Below are positions 19,345 to 30,608 of a stretch of 64,000 bases of DNA, piece after piece. The DNA comes from Polytrichum commune (Eukaryota; Streptophyta; Polytrichopsida; Polytrichales; Polytrichaceae), in contig OX485808.1 of the NCBI GenBank assembly GCA_950295325.1, forward strand, positions 44,043,180 through 44,107,179. The letters run 5' to 3'. Under the pieces are notes generated by a model. It searched no databases. It had not been told where the DNA came from and saw nothing but the letters and a program-made list of their open reading frames with translations. A program made the position numbers and the translations under genes. The stretch's first letter is position 1; each line of letters begins with the position of its first letter.

Positions 19345-21799
19345 ATTTATTTCACCCAAGGTTCAAGTATTAACAAATACTCTACTATCTAGTGGTGCCA
19401 GTCATTACATGCCAGTGCTTAAACCTTAACCCCCCCTCCTATTGCTAAGTCAACCTCCTACTCACTAATCCCAAGTCATTACTGACTTCATGCCTAATTA
19501 ACTCAGCTCCCTAATGAAGCAGAGATCTAACCCCATTCCCTAATCCATATAAATCCAGCCTATCCCCCTAAGTCCCCTATCGCACCAAGTCGTCCCTAAC
19601 CAGCAACACCCTGTTCACAGCCCGGTATCCAGCAGCCCAAGGCCTCTGGTTCACTTCGCCCCTGGTCCCTCGGTCTCCCAGCCGTCCCAGCCCACGTGGC
19701 ACCTTCTGCATTCACCTGTCTCCCCACTGTGGATTTCGGAGGAGGGCCGACCTCCCCTGTTCCGAGCGCTGGACTCAACCAGCGCCCTCTTGCGCGATCT
19801 CAATCCCTCCTCCGAGCTTCAGTCCCCAATTCACTAGGGAGATTTAGATGCGGCTGATGGATAGGATTCATTACTATGTTCCTGCTCTAATGCTCCTCTC
19901 CCCCTTCCTGTGGGATTTCGGTTCGGCCACAAGAAATTGGTCAGTTCTCCGCTCCGACTCCCTGCTTCTTTCCAAGGTGGCATTTCCCAAATACCTCTCC
20001 CAATGCAACTCATTCCCTTACCCACATTGTATGCGATTACCCAACTCATCCCTCTCGCTTCCCTGCCTCAGATTCGTCGGCTGCCCACATCTGAACTGCT
20101 TGCCCTCATTCTAGACTTGCCAGCTTCTTCGAAACCCATTCAGTAGTCAAAATTCGTGATTCAGCATTCGAATCACCCGCACCTCGCCAGGATTGCCCCA
20201 TTCTCCGGTGGGAGGATCTTCCCCCTCTCTCACCTCCAGCATTCCCTCTCACGATCGGTGCTGCTTGGGCCCCGCCGCCAGCCTCTCGGTGCACAGAGAA
20301 AAAATAACCAGAGAGAGCATGAGCCCCCTTGCCGCTCGACTTCGGCCCCCCGTACCTGGCCTTCCGGTATTCCCGAGCCTGATCTCTTTGAACCGAAGCC
20401 CTTAACCCCCCAATTCAGAGTAATGTTGACCCAAGAACGAACAATACGTACCTTGGTTCAACAGACCAATCTAAGCCAAGTTCTAAGCTTAAGTTCTATT
20501 TAGGCTGAACCTACCCTTAACCTACAATCATATAATCCCTGCATTAACACTCCTAATCTTCTACCCAAGTAACTTCCACACAACTCTTTAACTCAAATTC
20601 AACCTAAACTCACCATCCCACTCTTTTTTATCATTTTTGATACTAATATAAATTCAAAATCACGTACGAGTACTTTTTAAGTCTAACACACATGTGAGCA
20701 CCCTATTTGGGCTCACATGTATTAAAAGAAGAAAGGTAACACCATACCAACATTGGTTATAACATCTCTTTTTAAACTCCTAAACAAAGAGAATTATATG
20801 CTTTTGCTAATTGGCAAAGGCTGTCACAAATTGTGTTCATGTAGACTATATCAATGTTTGATGGAAACCCAATGATCGACCTTCAAGGATTAAGGGAAGC
20901 ACTGGTGAGAACATTATTTGGTTCTAAAAAACAGGCTTTTGCAAATGCTGAATTTCACATTTGAATGTTTTTGAAGTGGCACACAATTCAAAATCCAAAA
21001 CTTGCATGCAGAAAGGAATGAAATGTTATGCTCACTTCGCACGATGTCTATGAGCTCCTGATCGATCTCCAGTGTAACGGAGCCACTCATGACAGCTTCC
21101 ATCACAAAGATTGTACACTTCCAACACAAACGATCAAGTTTCTTGAGATTTCATGAAATTTATTCCGATTCCATGCAAGCTTGTTCATCTCGATTTTGGA
21201 CCCCCATGGAGTTAATACTTATTCATTGTTGATTCAATAACATCAAAGTTCAATGCTAGTTTAATGTATTTTTTGGTATTGTGTCATCACTTAAGCAATG
21301 ACCATTGAAGCAACAATAAATCAACACTAAATGATACAATCTTGTTTTTATGCTTATTAGACAATTGGCATTGTAACAACATCCATATAGTGCATTTTTT
21401 CTTCCATTTCTAAATCAACATCAAGTTTGTGCAAATTGATTCAATATTTTATGAACAAGTATTCAAGATGCGACATTGCATCAACCTTGTTTCTATACTA
21501 AATCACCAATCAATCATCTATAACATTGATTCAACATTATTTATGCAACATCCAATCAATGATATGATGTTGTTTATTTATTGATTCAACACTATTTTAA
21601 CACTATTGATGTTTAACAAAACCATGAATCAAACACACACTCACTATACTTGTAGCCTTTGAACCTTTCCCTGCAACAATCTACAATCACTGCAATCTCT
21701 ATGTGCATGAAAGTAAGTACAAAAATTAGGCACTCACCTGATAACTCAAGAGAAACTAGTGATACTCAAAGTTTAAAATTTAAATGAGTTTAGAAAGAA
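19345..21799. other. gene-poor spacer right of the element
   Basis: 19.4-20.5 kb is pyrimidine-rich with a TATA-like CATATAAATCC at about 19547, and could be a promoter or an old repeat. No protein family is recognised in its open frames. 20.6-21.8 kb is AT-rich with loose repeats of ATTGATTCAACA. A short minus-strand open stretch at 21129-20914 is not recognisable. Confidence 0.4.
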
Positions 21800-24700
21800 G
21801 AAGCCTACTTTCACAAAATGAGGAACCACTTGCACAGCTTTGAGAATAGAAGTTGTTTCTATCACTACATAAGCTTCTGTTTGTGTCTGTAACCACTTCA
21901 ACTCAGCACACTCTACAGTATGTTGAACCTCACATAGTGATACATTCTTACAAGTGCTAAATCTTTTGTGACCTTGTTTCTTTCTACATCCAATAAGCTA
22001 CATCGAAATAACAAACAAAGCTCACCATATGAAGTCCTCTCCTCTTCACCAACATCTTCCATTTGAATGGCAATTGAACTGTACCACTCTTTTCCATGGA
22101 ATTCGTGAGATGATCGTGCATACATAGGCCAGTCCCCAAATCGAGCACCATTGCCAGGATGTATAGCTAGTGAGCCATAAACCTGCAATACCTGGAATTG
22201 ACAAAAGGAAGCATCATATGTCAACAAATATGAACAAATATCAAGCCCAAAGATAAATACTGAAAAATACAAGATATCCAAAAATTTGAATTGGTCGACA
22301 TAATTTACTTACTTCAGCATCTTTCAAATTGTTGTCATGGGTGTAGGATTTCAAGGCCATTGCCAATTCCAAACCAATCTCTGGTTGTGCAAAAAGTATT
22401 CGTTGCAATTTGGTTGGATTTGAGTAGCTGGATGTGGCAATGCTGTCAAGTGCCAAAGTTCGTATGCGCAAGGTAGTTTGGTATCCGGCTAAGACATTTT
22501 GCCCAACCTCCACAGCCTACAATCCACTCAAAAAATTATAGATAGCATAACTACTTCAAATACATAATAAAATTTTGCATTATAAGCCCACTTGGTAGGT
22601 TTAAAGCATTAGGTTTGGATCATACCAAGTCTAGAGCTGTTGTTTTCTCAACAATGGGTGCAAAACCTTCTCTTTCTTGGGCATTTTTCCGAAGTGCTTG
22701 TAATCTTCTATTGTGCTTGACAATATAGTTGATATAGTCTTTTCAGTTGCTCCGTCTGTAAGCTGATTTCATTAAAGCTATATGCAAGTGCTCGTACAGA
22801 TTAGAGCTGTATTCAAATGGCGTACCAGACCTCCGAATTGCATCACTAAAATGGCTCATTGCATGGACTTTTACTAAATGAAAATATGATTTTTGCCATT
22901 TTGATAATGCTCCTGTAAATGCTTGAATTGCTCTGTGAAACCACAAACATCACATTACAGTTCATTAGAAAAAAGATGACTAGATCGTACATAATAAAAC
23001 TTACCATCTTCACAACACATAAAAAGGATTAACTGGATAAGCATCTAAACCTAGTTGGAATGCAATATACAAGAAGTCATCAATAAACTCTGCTATGAGC
23101 TGATCACTTACTCTTGCATGAGCTTATCCATATTTGCAAGGGATTCTTTAGTGTGTTCCTTTGATCGGCAAGCTTTCTCATACCACCTTAAAAATTTCAC
23201 AACAGCTTTGATGATATCCCTTCTGAACAATCCAATTATGCACACAGCAATCACCTGCACCACAATTTTGGATTATGTTAAATAATAATAAATACATTCT
23301 CAAAGTTTCTACATGTATTGAAATCACACCTAAATTTGAACACCTAAATCTTATTAATCATTATTTTTATTATATTAGTGACATAAATCTCATTTGCAAC
23401 ATAATTACTAACCTGCATTACTGACCGATGCTCAAAGGCTGCATAATTTGAGTTGGCAGTGAAGTATCCTCCTTTGTCTGTGCCAGGAACTCGGAACTCT
23501 GAAAATCTAGAAGAATTTTTAATGCAAAGAAGCCTTTGATCCAACTCAGGGAGAATGGCTACAGACGTTGAAGTTGCAATGCTTCTTAATATATCTACAA
23601 GTGTCTTAAACACTCCTAAATCTGACTGATGAAGCATGTCAACATTCACTGCTCTATAGGGATTACCAAATGTAGTATCTCCTCCTGCAAAGCCCCATAG
23701 AGCACACTGTTCCAACATGACAAGTAATTAGACAAATAAATTTGATCATATTTCAAAGATCTGCTTAATATATGCAATTAAATTTTCCTAGGTTTACAAG
23801 CAAAATACAAAACGAGGTAAGTGGCATACCTGTACAGGATGAATAGAATATTGTTTGGAAAGCTCAGTAGCCATAGATGGGGAAGAAATCTGAATCTCTT
23901 CTAAGAGCCTCTTCATTTCCATCTCTGTTCTATACGGGAATCTCTCCTGGACATCCCTCAATTTATCTGAAGGGCAAAAACACATGCTACAAGGAAGCAT
24001 ACACTTGTTTGTGTGAAAAGTACACGCAACCTGTAAAATTCAACATTTTTTTTATATTAGTAACAAGAAATTATAATCTCCAAAACTTCAAATGAAAATA
24101 CCAAAAAATATATATTAGAATCATTTATAACTTGTGTCAAAACTTGATATACCTTACAACCCTCTGGATGGTCACACACATATGAGTACAATCGAGGATA
24201 CACCCATCTCTCTTCACCATTAGGATCTGATAGTAAGATTCCGCTGCAGCAAACAAATACCATCAAGTTAGAATTGAAACAAACTCAACTTAGAAACAAG
24301 CATTTCAGCCATATAACAACAATTTGAAACAAAATTTTAGATCATGATTAGGCTTACGTTTTGCTAGCATCTTTCAATGGTTTTAAAATATGCTCCAAAC
24401 AACTCTGAAAAAGTTGCAATCTCTCCAAGTAGGTAGTTTCCGTAGATGGAAGTATGGGAAAAACTGCTAGAAGAGCATGTCCTTCATCCAGATATCTGTT
24501 TTCACAAGATATATTTCCAATGCTGAGCACTAAAGGATGCCCACTAACTTTTCCATCTTTAGACAGTGAAGTCTGATCGCTGTAAAGTATTAGTGGAGCA
24601 ATCACAGCACCTTCACTATTGACATGGTCCTGCAAAGACACAATAAGAGGGTTTAGAAAATGAGACATCATACATCAAAAAATCAAGATCTTGCAAAATA

Positions 24701-25333
24701 CCAAAATATCATTAGCTTGTAACTTACTTGCATTTGTTTCCACCAATTAGCTGTGCCAGGAGTTGAATACACCTTCTCATAGATAGCCAAATTCTTGGAG
24801 TTTGGGTATATTTCAAATCCTTCGGCTACAATAGGAGAAGAGAATAGAGATCCCAAAGCATCTATAGGATCTCGATAGTGTAAAATGTGCCCTTGAATAA
24901 GTTCTTGTTTCCAACCATCCGCTGCAGCTAATGTCTCTCCTTCATAGCTATCCAAATCAACACTTGATCTTACTGAAACATCTTTTAATTTAAAGCTTGG
25001 GTGAAAGAGGACTTGGTTGAATAGAACATTTATGTCTCTTATTGATAGACCACTGTTGTTTCTGCAAGTACGTATCCAATGTACTAGACTAAATGTAGAA
25101 TCATAAGGGACCTTAGAATCATCCTCTTGAAAAAAAGAAAAATCATCCACAGGAGACTCAGGAGACTCAAATACAAGAGGTGGTGGATCTAAATTCACAT
25201 GAAGTGGGGCAATAGTTGGACTTCTTGGCCTCTTGGAGCCACATCCCAAATACTTCTTGTGAGCACCAAGAGCCCTTGCATTCCCAAATCCTGTAGCTCC
25301 ACAAACACTACAACTAAAACTAAAGGCTTCCAT
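21800..25333 (-). pseudogene. Plavaka-like (KDZ) transposase gene, broken
   Basis: Nine minus-strand exons have consensus borders and compatible phases: 25333-24728, 24629-24358, 24243-24153, 24030-23830, 23706-23413, 23254-23112, 22932-22626, 22516-22313 and 22191-about 21800. The protein starts with a C2H2 finger (CSVCGATGFGNARALGAHKK), then WWKQMQDHVNSEG, LILYSDQTSLSKDG and HPLVLSIGNIS. These are followed by a CxxC segment (LPCSMCFCPSDKL…FPYRT), NVDMLHQSDLGVFK, and VKVHAMSHFSDAIRRSG with EHLHIALMKSAYRRSN, the ordered hallmarks of Plavaka transposases (KDZ group). An in-frame TGA lies at 22745-22743 where the next codons (KDYINY) continue the family pattern. Near 21925 the frame shifts before TVECAELKWLQTQTEAYVV. 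So this copy is disabled, although its splice sites are intact. No terminal repeats were found. Confidence 0.75.
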
Positions 25334-26700
25334 TCAAACACATACCCAATCAAGTGCACTAGTTCAGTAATTCCATAACTCTCCCTGCAAATATCCACAC
25401 CAAGTGGCTAAGAATTGAGCTTCCATGCTTCAAATAGTAGGAACAATATATCAGTGCATAAGTTCATAAGATTATAAGAATATAAGAACAAATAAACAAA
25501 TATAAATATAAGAATATAACAAATGAACTTCAGCTGTCAATGACATTCCATTCACCCAATTTTGTAAAAGCCAACAAGTTGAAGAAATAACCTACCACAC
25601 TTTAAAAATACCTCCTGATACCTGACTGGCCTTGTTAGCTGTCGATGCTCGTGCCTCAATCAACAGCCTCAATCATCTCCTAATCCAATTGATCGCATCA
25701 ACCTTCACTTCCCAATCGCAAACTTCCAATCTAACACCTAGCACAAGCAAACCCTAATAACCCAGTCCGACCAAAAAACCAACGCAGAATTTCACGCACA
25801 CATATCTGCCATACGCATCCATAGCAATCCACTACCTCTAAATACACACACACACCTAGAACGAAAAATTCCCCGATAGCTGCAATTTTTCTATCTATCG
25901 CTCACTACGAGGGTTTCAGGTTGGGGGTTGAGATGAAAGACCATCGCATCTACTTAGAATTTCAGACCCTGTGACAAATGGCTCGCAGGATCGCTGAATA
26001 GAAGGTTGTACCAGCCATTGATCCATCATAAAGCCCAATTTGCGAGTACTCACACAAGCTTAACATCGAAAATTCAAACCCTAATATGCTGACTATCATA
26101 CATGATTCTGAAACGTGATTCTAAATATCATACATATCCTCCATCATCCTCGTCCATAACTATCCACCGCCCCTCATTACACACACACACCTAGAACGCG
26201 ATATTGAAGGGCTCCAATTTGGACGTATCTCGCTCACAACAAGGGTTTCGAGTCAAGGCTTAAGGTTACAAACCATCGTATGTGCTCAGCTTTTCAAATC
26301 TTTCAAATCTTTCAGATCTTATGACCAATAGCCAGCAAGATCCAGAAGGAAGATTGCACCAGCCATCGATTCACCCTAAAATGCGATCTGCGAGAACTCG
26401 CATACCAGCTTGACATCGAAAAGCGGCCAAAACATGAGGGATAGAGATGACAGCCAGTCACGGCCAATTGCAGGGAGGTGACGAAAGAGTGGATGAGAGG
26501 TACCGTCAGATTGCAATTGGTCCTCGGCCATCGCCGGGGAGGCTCCGTCTGCTGATGCTGGCGGTGCCATGAAACCCTAGCGTCGCAAGATCTCCGCCAT
26601 CGCCAGTCGGAGGAGGAATACAAAGAGCCAGGAGCGAGGCTGCGGGCAGCGGGCAGAAGTTAAAACAATTCCTGCCTCTCCATTTAATGTTCATAACACC
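25334..26700. other. spacer with a diverged tandem duplication
   Basis: No gene is supported. Two related blocks, about 25845-26070 and 26180-26425, share ACACACACACACCTAGAACG, then CTCGCTCAC…AGGGTTTC, then GACCAATGGC-like, CCAGCCAT(T/C)GAT and CTTAACATCGAAAA-like segments. This marks an old tandem duplication. It could include the leader of the Plavaka-like gene. Confidence 0.5.
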
Positions 26701-27028
26701 TACTGAGAAGGAGACCTCACATAAAAAAAAATGAGATCCTGCTGCCCAAACACATCCGCCAACCTCTTAGTCTCATCAAAGAAACAAGCATAAACGATGT
26801 CCCGCCTGCCGCTTCTTTCCACCATATAGCCCAAGCACATGAAGTGGTAGCTGGCAGGGGGCGCAGCCTGCCAGCCTTGCCAGAATGGATGAAAAACATC
26901 CGTCCAGTCCCGTTTTTTTTTTTTTTTTTTTCGGTCGGTGCCCGCCGTTTGTGGGGCAGCCCACCCTAAACCTGTATGCGGTTAGCTGGGATGTGGGTGG
27001 CTGCGAGCATAATTTGAGTGTTTAGGGT

Positions 27029-28450
27029 ATGTTTTCAAGGATTTTTTTTTGTTGTTGTGGTGATGTTTGGTTATATTATCTAGTGTTTTGGGTTGTGGGT
27101 TTAGGGAAGGGGTCTTGTAAGGGTAGTGGAATGGACACACATGACAAGATGTGGGCACTTATTTCATCGTTTTTTCTTTTTAATGGAGTGACATTACGGT
27201 GTATGTCAAGGAAGAGAAAGAGAGTTCATTTGGGAAGTTCTTCAATTTTGGAAGAACGTCCTTTCGTGGTGAGGGTATTCCCAATTATTATAGCCATTCT
27301 CTCATTGTTTGAGCCGCAACCTGGACGTGTGTGGTGGAAGGAGCCTCGACAATCAATACAATGGGACATCATTGAAGGCTTGGTATGGCACACTTCACCA
27401 GAGATGAGAGATAGAAAATACCTAGAAGCATATCGTATGTCTTATGCATCTTTTATGTATTTGGTCTCCGAGCTTGAGCCTTATTTGCAATCTACTTCTA
27501 TTCACTTTGTACGTGCTCCTTTAGAAATTAGAAAAGCTGTCGGTATAGTGTTATACCGTCTTGCTCATGGAATCACTGCAGAAATTATAGCGGATAGATT
27601 TAATGTAGGTGCTTCAACAGTATGTAAGTATATGAGAATTGTTTTGGATGCTTTAGTATCTAGAGACAAGTTATTTGGGAAGTATATTTTGGTGCCTTCA
27701 GGTGCTCGTTTAGATAGAATTATAGCAGGGTATGTTCATAGTTGTGGATTACCGAATGTGTGCAAGAGTATAGATGGAAGTCACATTCCTCTTCAACGAA
27801 GGCCCGACAAACGTCAAACTGCTGTAGTGGCAGATTTCTGGTGTAGAAGAAAAAGTTTTAGCTCCGTAGTTCTACAAGCTGTTTGTGACATGAACAAGGT
27901 ATTCTGGAATGTATGTTGTTCGGTACCTGGTGGAACTGCGGATGGAGGTCAATTTAAGATCTCACAGATCTATGAGCAGATTCGACAAAGAGAAATATTG
28001 GCTACACTAGTTATCATCGTAGATGGAACACATATCAAACATTTTTTACTAGGTGATGCAGGGTATCCTAGCAGAACCTACTTGCTTCGAAATTACAAAC
28101 CGGCAAATGGAGATGTAGACAAAATAAGGTTTGATAGACAAATAAACGGTGGTAGAGTAAGCATTGAGAATGTTTTTGGATTATTAAAAATGCGATGGCG
28201 CATTCTGAATTCTGTAAATTCTAGGGTAGATATTGCACCGTCTATAGTTGTAGGTTGTTGTGTTCTACACAACTTTTGTCAGCTCATGAATGAACCACTT
28301 CTGAGAACAGATTTGGTTCCACTACACATGGTGAGAGGCCGACGACCAGTTATTAGAGAAGGTCGTGCAGCTAAAGAGGCTGGAGAAATGATGCGTGATG
28401 TTTTGTTCAATAATTGGTTGAATGTGCAAGAGAATGCACCAACCTCTTGA
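27029..28450 (+). CDS. PIF/Harbinger (HARBI1-like) transposase
   Basis: The reading frame is uninterrupted. The first 30-60 residues are hydrophobic and unusual, so the true start is more likely the ATG at 27131 (MDTHDKMW) or 27199 (MSRKRKRV). The domain includes a helix-turn-helix-like segment (ITAEIIADRFNVGASTVCKY) and the DDE nuclease with VCKSIDGSHIPL (D about 249), LLGDAGYPSRTYLLRNYKP (D about 342) and VSIENVFGLLKMRWRIL (E about 379), followed by VVGCCVLHNFC. This is the standard HARBI1 pattern. The endonuclease works with a Myb/SANT-like partner, which lies convergently 209 bp downstream. Both frames are open, so this may be a recent or autonomous copy. Terminal repeats were not found by eye. 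Confidence 0.85.
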   Translation: MFSRIFFCCCGDVWLYYLVFWVVGLGKGSCKGSGMDTHDKMWALISSFFLFNGVTLRCMSRKRKRVHLGSSSILEERPFVVRVFPIIIAILSLFEPQPGRVWWKEPRQSIQWDIIEGLVWHTSPEMRDRKYLEAYRMSYASFMYLVSELEPYLQSTSIHFVRAPLEIRKAVGIVLYRLAHGITAEIIADRFNVGASTVCKYMRIVLDALVSRDKLFGKYILVPSGARLDRIIAGYVHSCGLPNVCKSIDGSHIPLQRRPDKRQTAVVADFWCRRKSFSSVVLQAVCDMNKVFWNVCCSVPGGTADGGQFKISQIYEQIRQREILATLVIIVDGTHIKHFLLGDAGYPSRTYLLRNYKPANGDVDKIRFDRQINGGRVSIENVFGLLKMRWRILNSVNSRVDIAPSIVVGCCVLHNFCQLMNEPLLRTDLVPLHMVRGRRPVIREGRAAKEAGEMMRDVLFNNWLNVQENAPTS

Positions 28451-28658
28451 ACTGTTTGAAACTTAATCAATATGAGCATTTTTTGTAACAATTTAGACAA
28501 ACTCTTTGAATGACATATCATTGGTAGTGCTCAATACCACAGATTATACTTGTATGTATGAAGACAAAACATATATATAAGAGTATAATCTTGGATAACA
28601 ATAGCTATAGATGTAAAAACAAACATACAAATGAAACATTACCAATGACACCAAACTA

Positions 28659-29675
28659 TCATGATGTTGAATTCCGTGCACTACGGAGGTTGTTGCTAAA
28701 CAACTCTGCAATCTTGAGTTGCATCACAGCAGCTTCACGCCGAGCCGCCATATCAAGTCGCCTTGTCTCCATCTCCATGTCCATCTGCTTCATTGCAATG
28801 GCCTTATTGGTTTCTATTTGGATATTGTGCATCCGTTCTTGGGCCTCCATTTTGTGTCGTTCCATTTGGAAAGAACCTTCAGCAAACTTAGTGATTGCAT
28901 CTGCCATATATGCTGCATTCCCAATGAGTGCACGCTTACGAGAATTTGGTTTCCCATCCACCCCTGGCTTCATGCATGAAGCGGTCTTGGGAGAAACATT
29001 CTTCTCCGAGGCAACTGTTGTGGGAGTACTAAAAGAGTGTTCTCCACTAGCGGTAGACATTGGCGTCTTAGGAATTCCCCCTTCTTCCAAAACAACTGTA
29101 TCCTCTTCATCTTCTGACAATAACACACTAATTCCCATATCCACCCCACCAGGAACTCCTTCTCCTTTTGCTGATCCAGTGAGTATATCGGACATTCGCT
29201 CAAACCATTGCCACGAAGATCCTTCTCCACCTGTGGCCTCCTCTGGAGATTTCTTTTGAAGTCTCCATTCAGCCTTGAGCTTCTCAATCTTCCCCTTGAT
29301 ATGCTCTTTCTTACGACGCACAGCTAGTGGCATTTGTCTATGGTGCTCAGTACGTATGTGTGTCCAGTGTTTAGGTTTTAGATTACCTTTGTCTATGCGA
29401 ATCCACTCCTCTTGATACAAGTCCAAAATGTTGTTGATGGCATCGTCGCTCCACCGCCCGCCAACGGTAGCTTCGTCATCTACCAATGTAGAAGCAACAA
29501 CAACCTTCTTTTTTTGCACCCTCTTTGGTTTAGAATTGGGTTGTATACGTCGTGGTTTCGGAGTTGTCACTGAAACCAGTAGAGGAACTGGTTCGATCCG
29601 CTCCACGTGTACTACGTTAGCACTACTTCCTTCCATCATAAACTCCATGAATGACCCTGGCAATTCATCCCCCAT
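28659..29675 (-). CDS. Myb/trihelix DNA-binding partner of Harbinger
   Basis: The single open frame is 338 codons. Residues about 68-160 form a Myb/SANT-like (trihelix) domain: GGRWSDDAINNILDLYQEEW…HWTHIRTEHH…VRRKKEHIKGKIEKLKAEW…SSWQWFERM, with the conserved tryptophans in place. An acidic Ser/Thr-rich linker follows, then a predicted coiled coil (from about 265; ERHKMEAQERMHNIQIETNK, then RRLDMAARREAAVMQLKIAE). Plant PIF/Harbinger elements carry such a second protein, which binds the element's ends and helps import the nuclease. It runs tail-to-tail with the transposase gene. The GC-rich stretch upstream (about 29,930-30,160) may hold its promoter and one element end. Confidence 0.75.
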   Translation of the reverse strand: MGDELPGSFMEFMMEGSSANVVHVERIEPVPLLVSVTTPKPRRIQPNSKPKRVQKKKVVVASTLVDDEATVGGRWSDDAINNILDLYQEEWIRIDKGNLKPKHWTHIRTEHHRQMPLAVRRKKEHIKGKIEKLKAEWRLQKKSPEEATGGEGSSWQWFERMSDILTGSAKGEGVPGGVDMGISVLLSEDEEDTVVLEEGGIPKTPMSTASGEHSFSTPTTVASEKNVSPKTASCMKPGVDGKPNSRKRALIGNAAYMADAITKFAEGSFQMERHKMEAQERMHNIQIETNKAIAMKQMDMEMETRRLDMAARREAAVMQLKIAELFSNNLRSARNSTS

Positions 29676-30160
29676 CTAACAACAAAACTCTTACTATGAA
29701 CCCTAAGATTCGAAAAATCCACAAAATTGAAACCTCAAAATGTGAAGAAATCTTATCCTAAACAAAAGGCATGATGAGTACAATCTATTTGTCATGAACA
29801 TATAAGCATAAACTAGATCTAGAGAACTTCCACATCGAAAAAAAAAATTGAATAAACTCAAAAACTCACCTTGTGGGAAGCGAAAGAACTTGGCTGCAAA
29901 AATGAGACAAACGAATGGCTGCGAAAATGAGAGCTCTCGGCCCCTGGAATCTGCAGAGAAACACAGAGGGGCAGCAAAAATAAAAATTTACCTGCCCGAG
30001 AGTGGCTGCCCGCACCCTGGGCAGTGGATGTGACGCGCCTCCTGCCCAGGCAGCTCGCGCGAGGCCTCCCTCCCGAGCCCCCAAAGAAGCGCCGCTTCTC
30101 TGTGCAGGGGGACGGGGGCGCAGCCTGGGCGGAGGATATTTCCTTCATGTGCGAGGGTCA

Positions 30161-30608
30161 ATAGCCGCTGTGCACACTGCTCTCCCGCTCTACCATGAAA
30201 GCTAACTAAGATGTCTACGTCAAGTGACGTGTTGGATGAAATTTGTTGCTTAGGTGGATGAATTATGAACATATTGGATGAAACTAGTCATTTGAAATTT
30301 CCTTCTGCTCACTTGAACACACTTCCTCCGGTGCTCCTTCTGCTTCCTTCCTCTCCTCGCCGGGCTTCCATTCTTCCTTTTTTTTTTTGGTTTCCACTCT
30401 TCTTTCTTCTCCTCAGCAATTTGTGGCAGGTCGTCATCAATCCAGCTAGTAGGATTTAGAGTATCGGAGAGACTTTAGTTTAAGAAGAATCGACAATGAA
30501 AGTTGTAGAGACGAGGAGCAAGAGACTCGAAAGTTTTATTGAATAAAGTTGAATTTCTCTTTGCTTCTCTTGTGCGTTGCGTCGCTTGTTCTCTTGTTCT
30601 CAGTTTCA
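30161..30608. other. upstream region of the five-exon gene
   Basis: This stretch lies between the Harbinger pair and the next gene. It contains pyrimidine-rich sequence (CTTCCTTCCTCTCCTC, and a T-run at about 30378-30388) and probably the promoter and leader of the plus-strand gene that starts at 30609. Confidence 0.3.

Noticed and set aside
19400-20500. Host gene or LTR in the pyrimidine-rich stretch
   Set aside because: A TATA-like motif and open frames exist, but there is no recognisable protein, no splice structure and no repeat partner.
26640-30200. Terminal repeats of the Harbinger element
   Set aside because: Both flanks share GGGGGCGCAGCCTG, but in direct orientation. No inverted pair with a 3-bp duplication could be found by eye.
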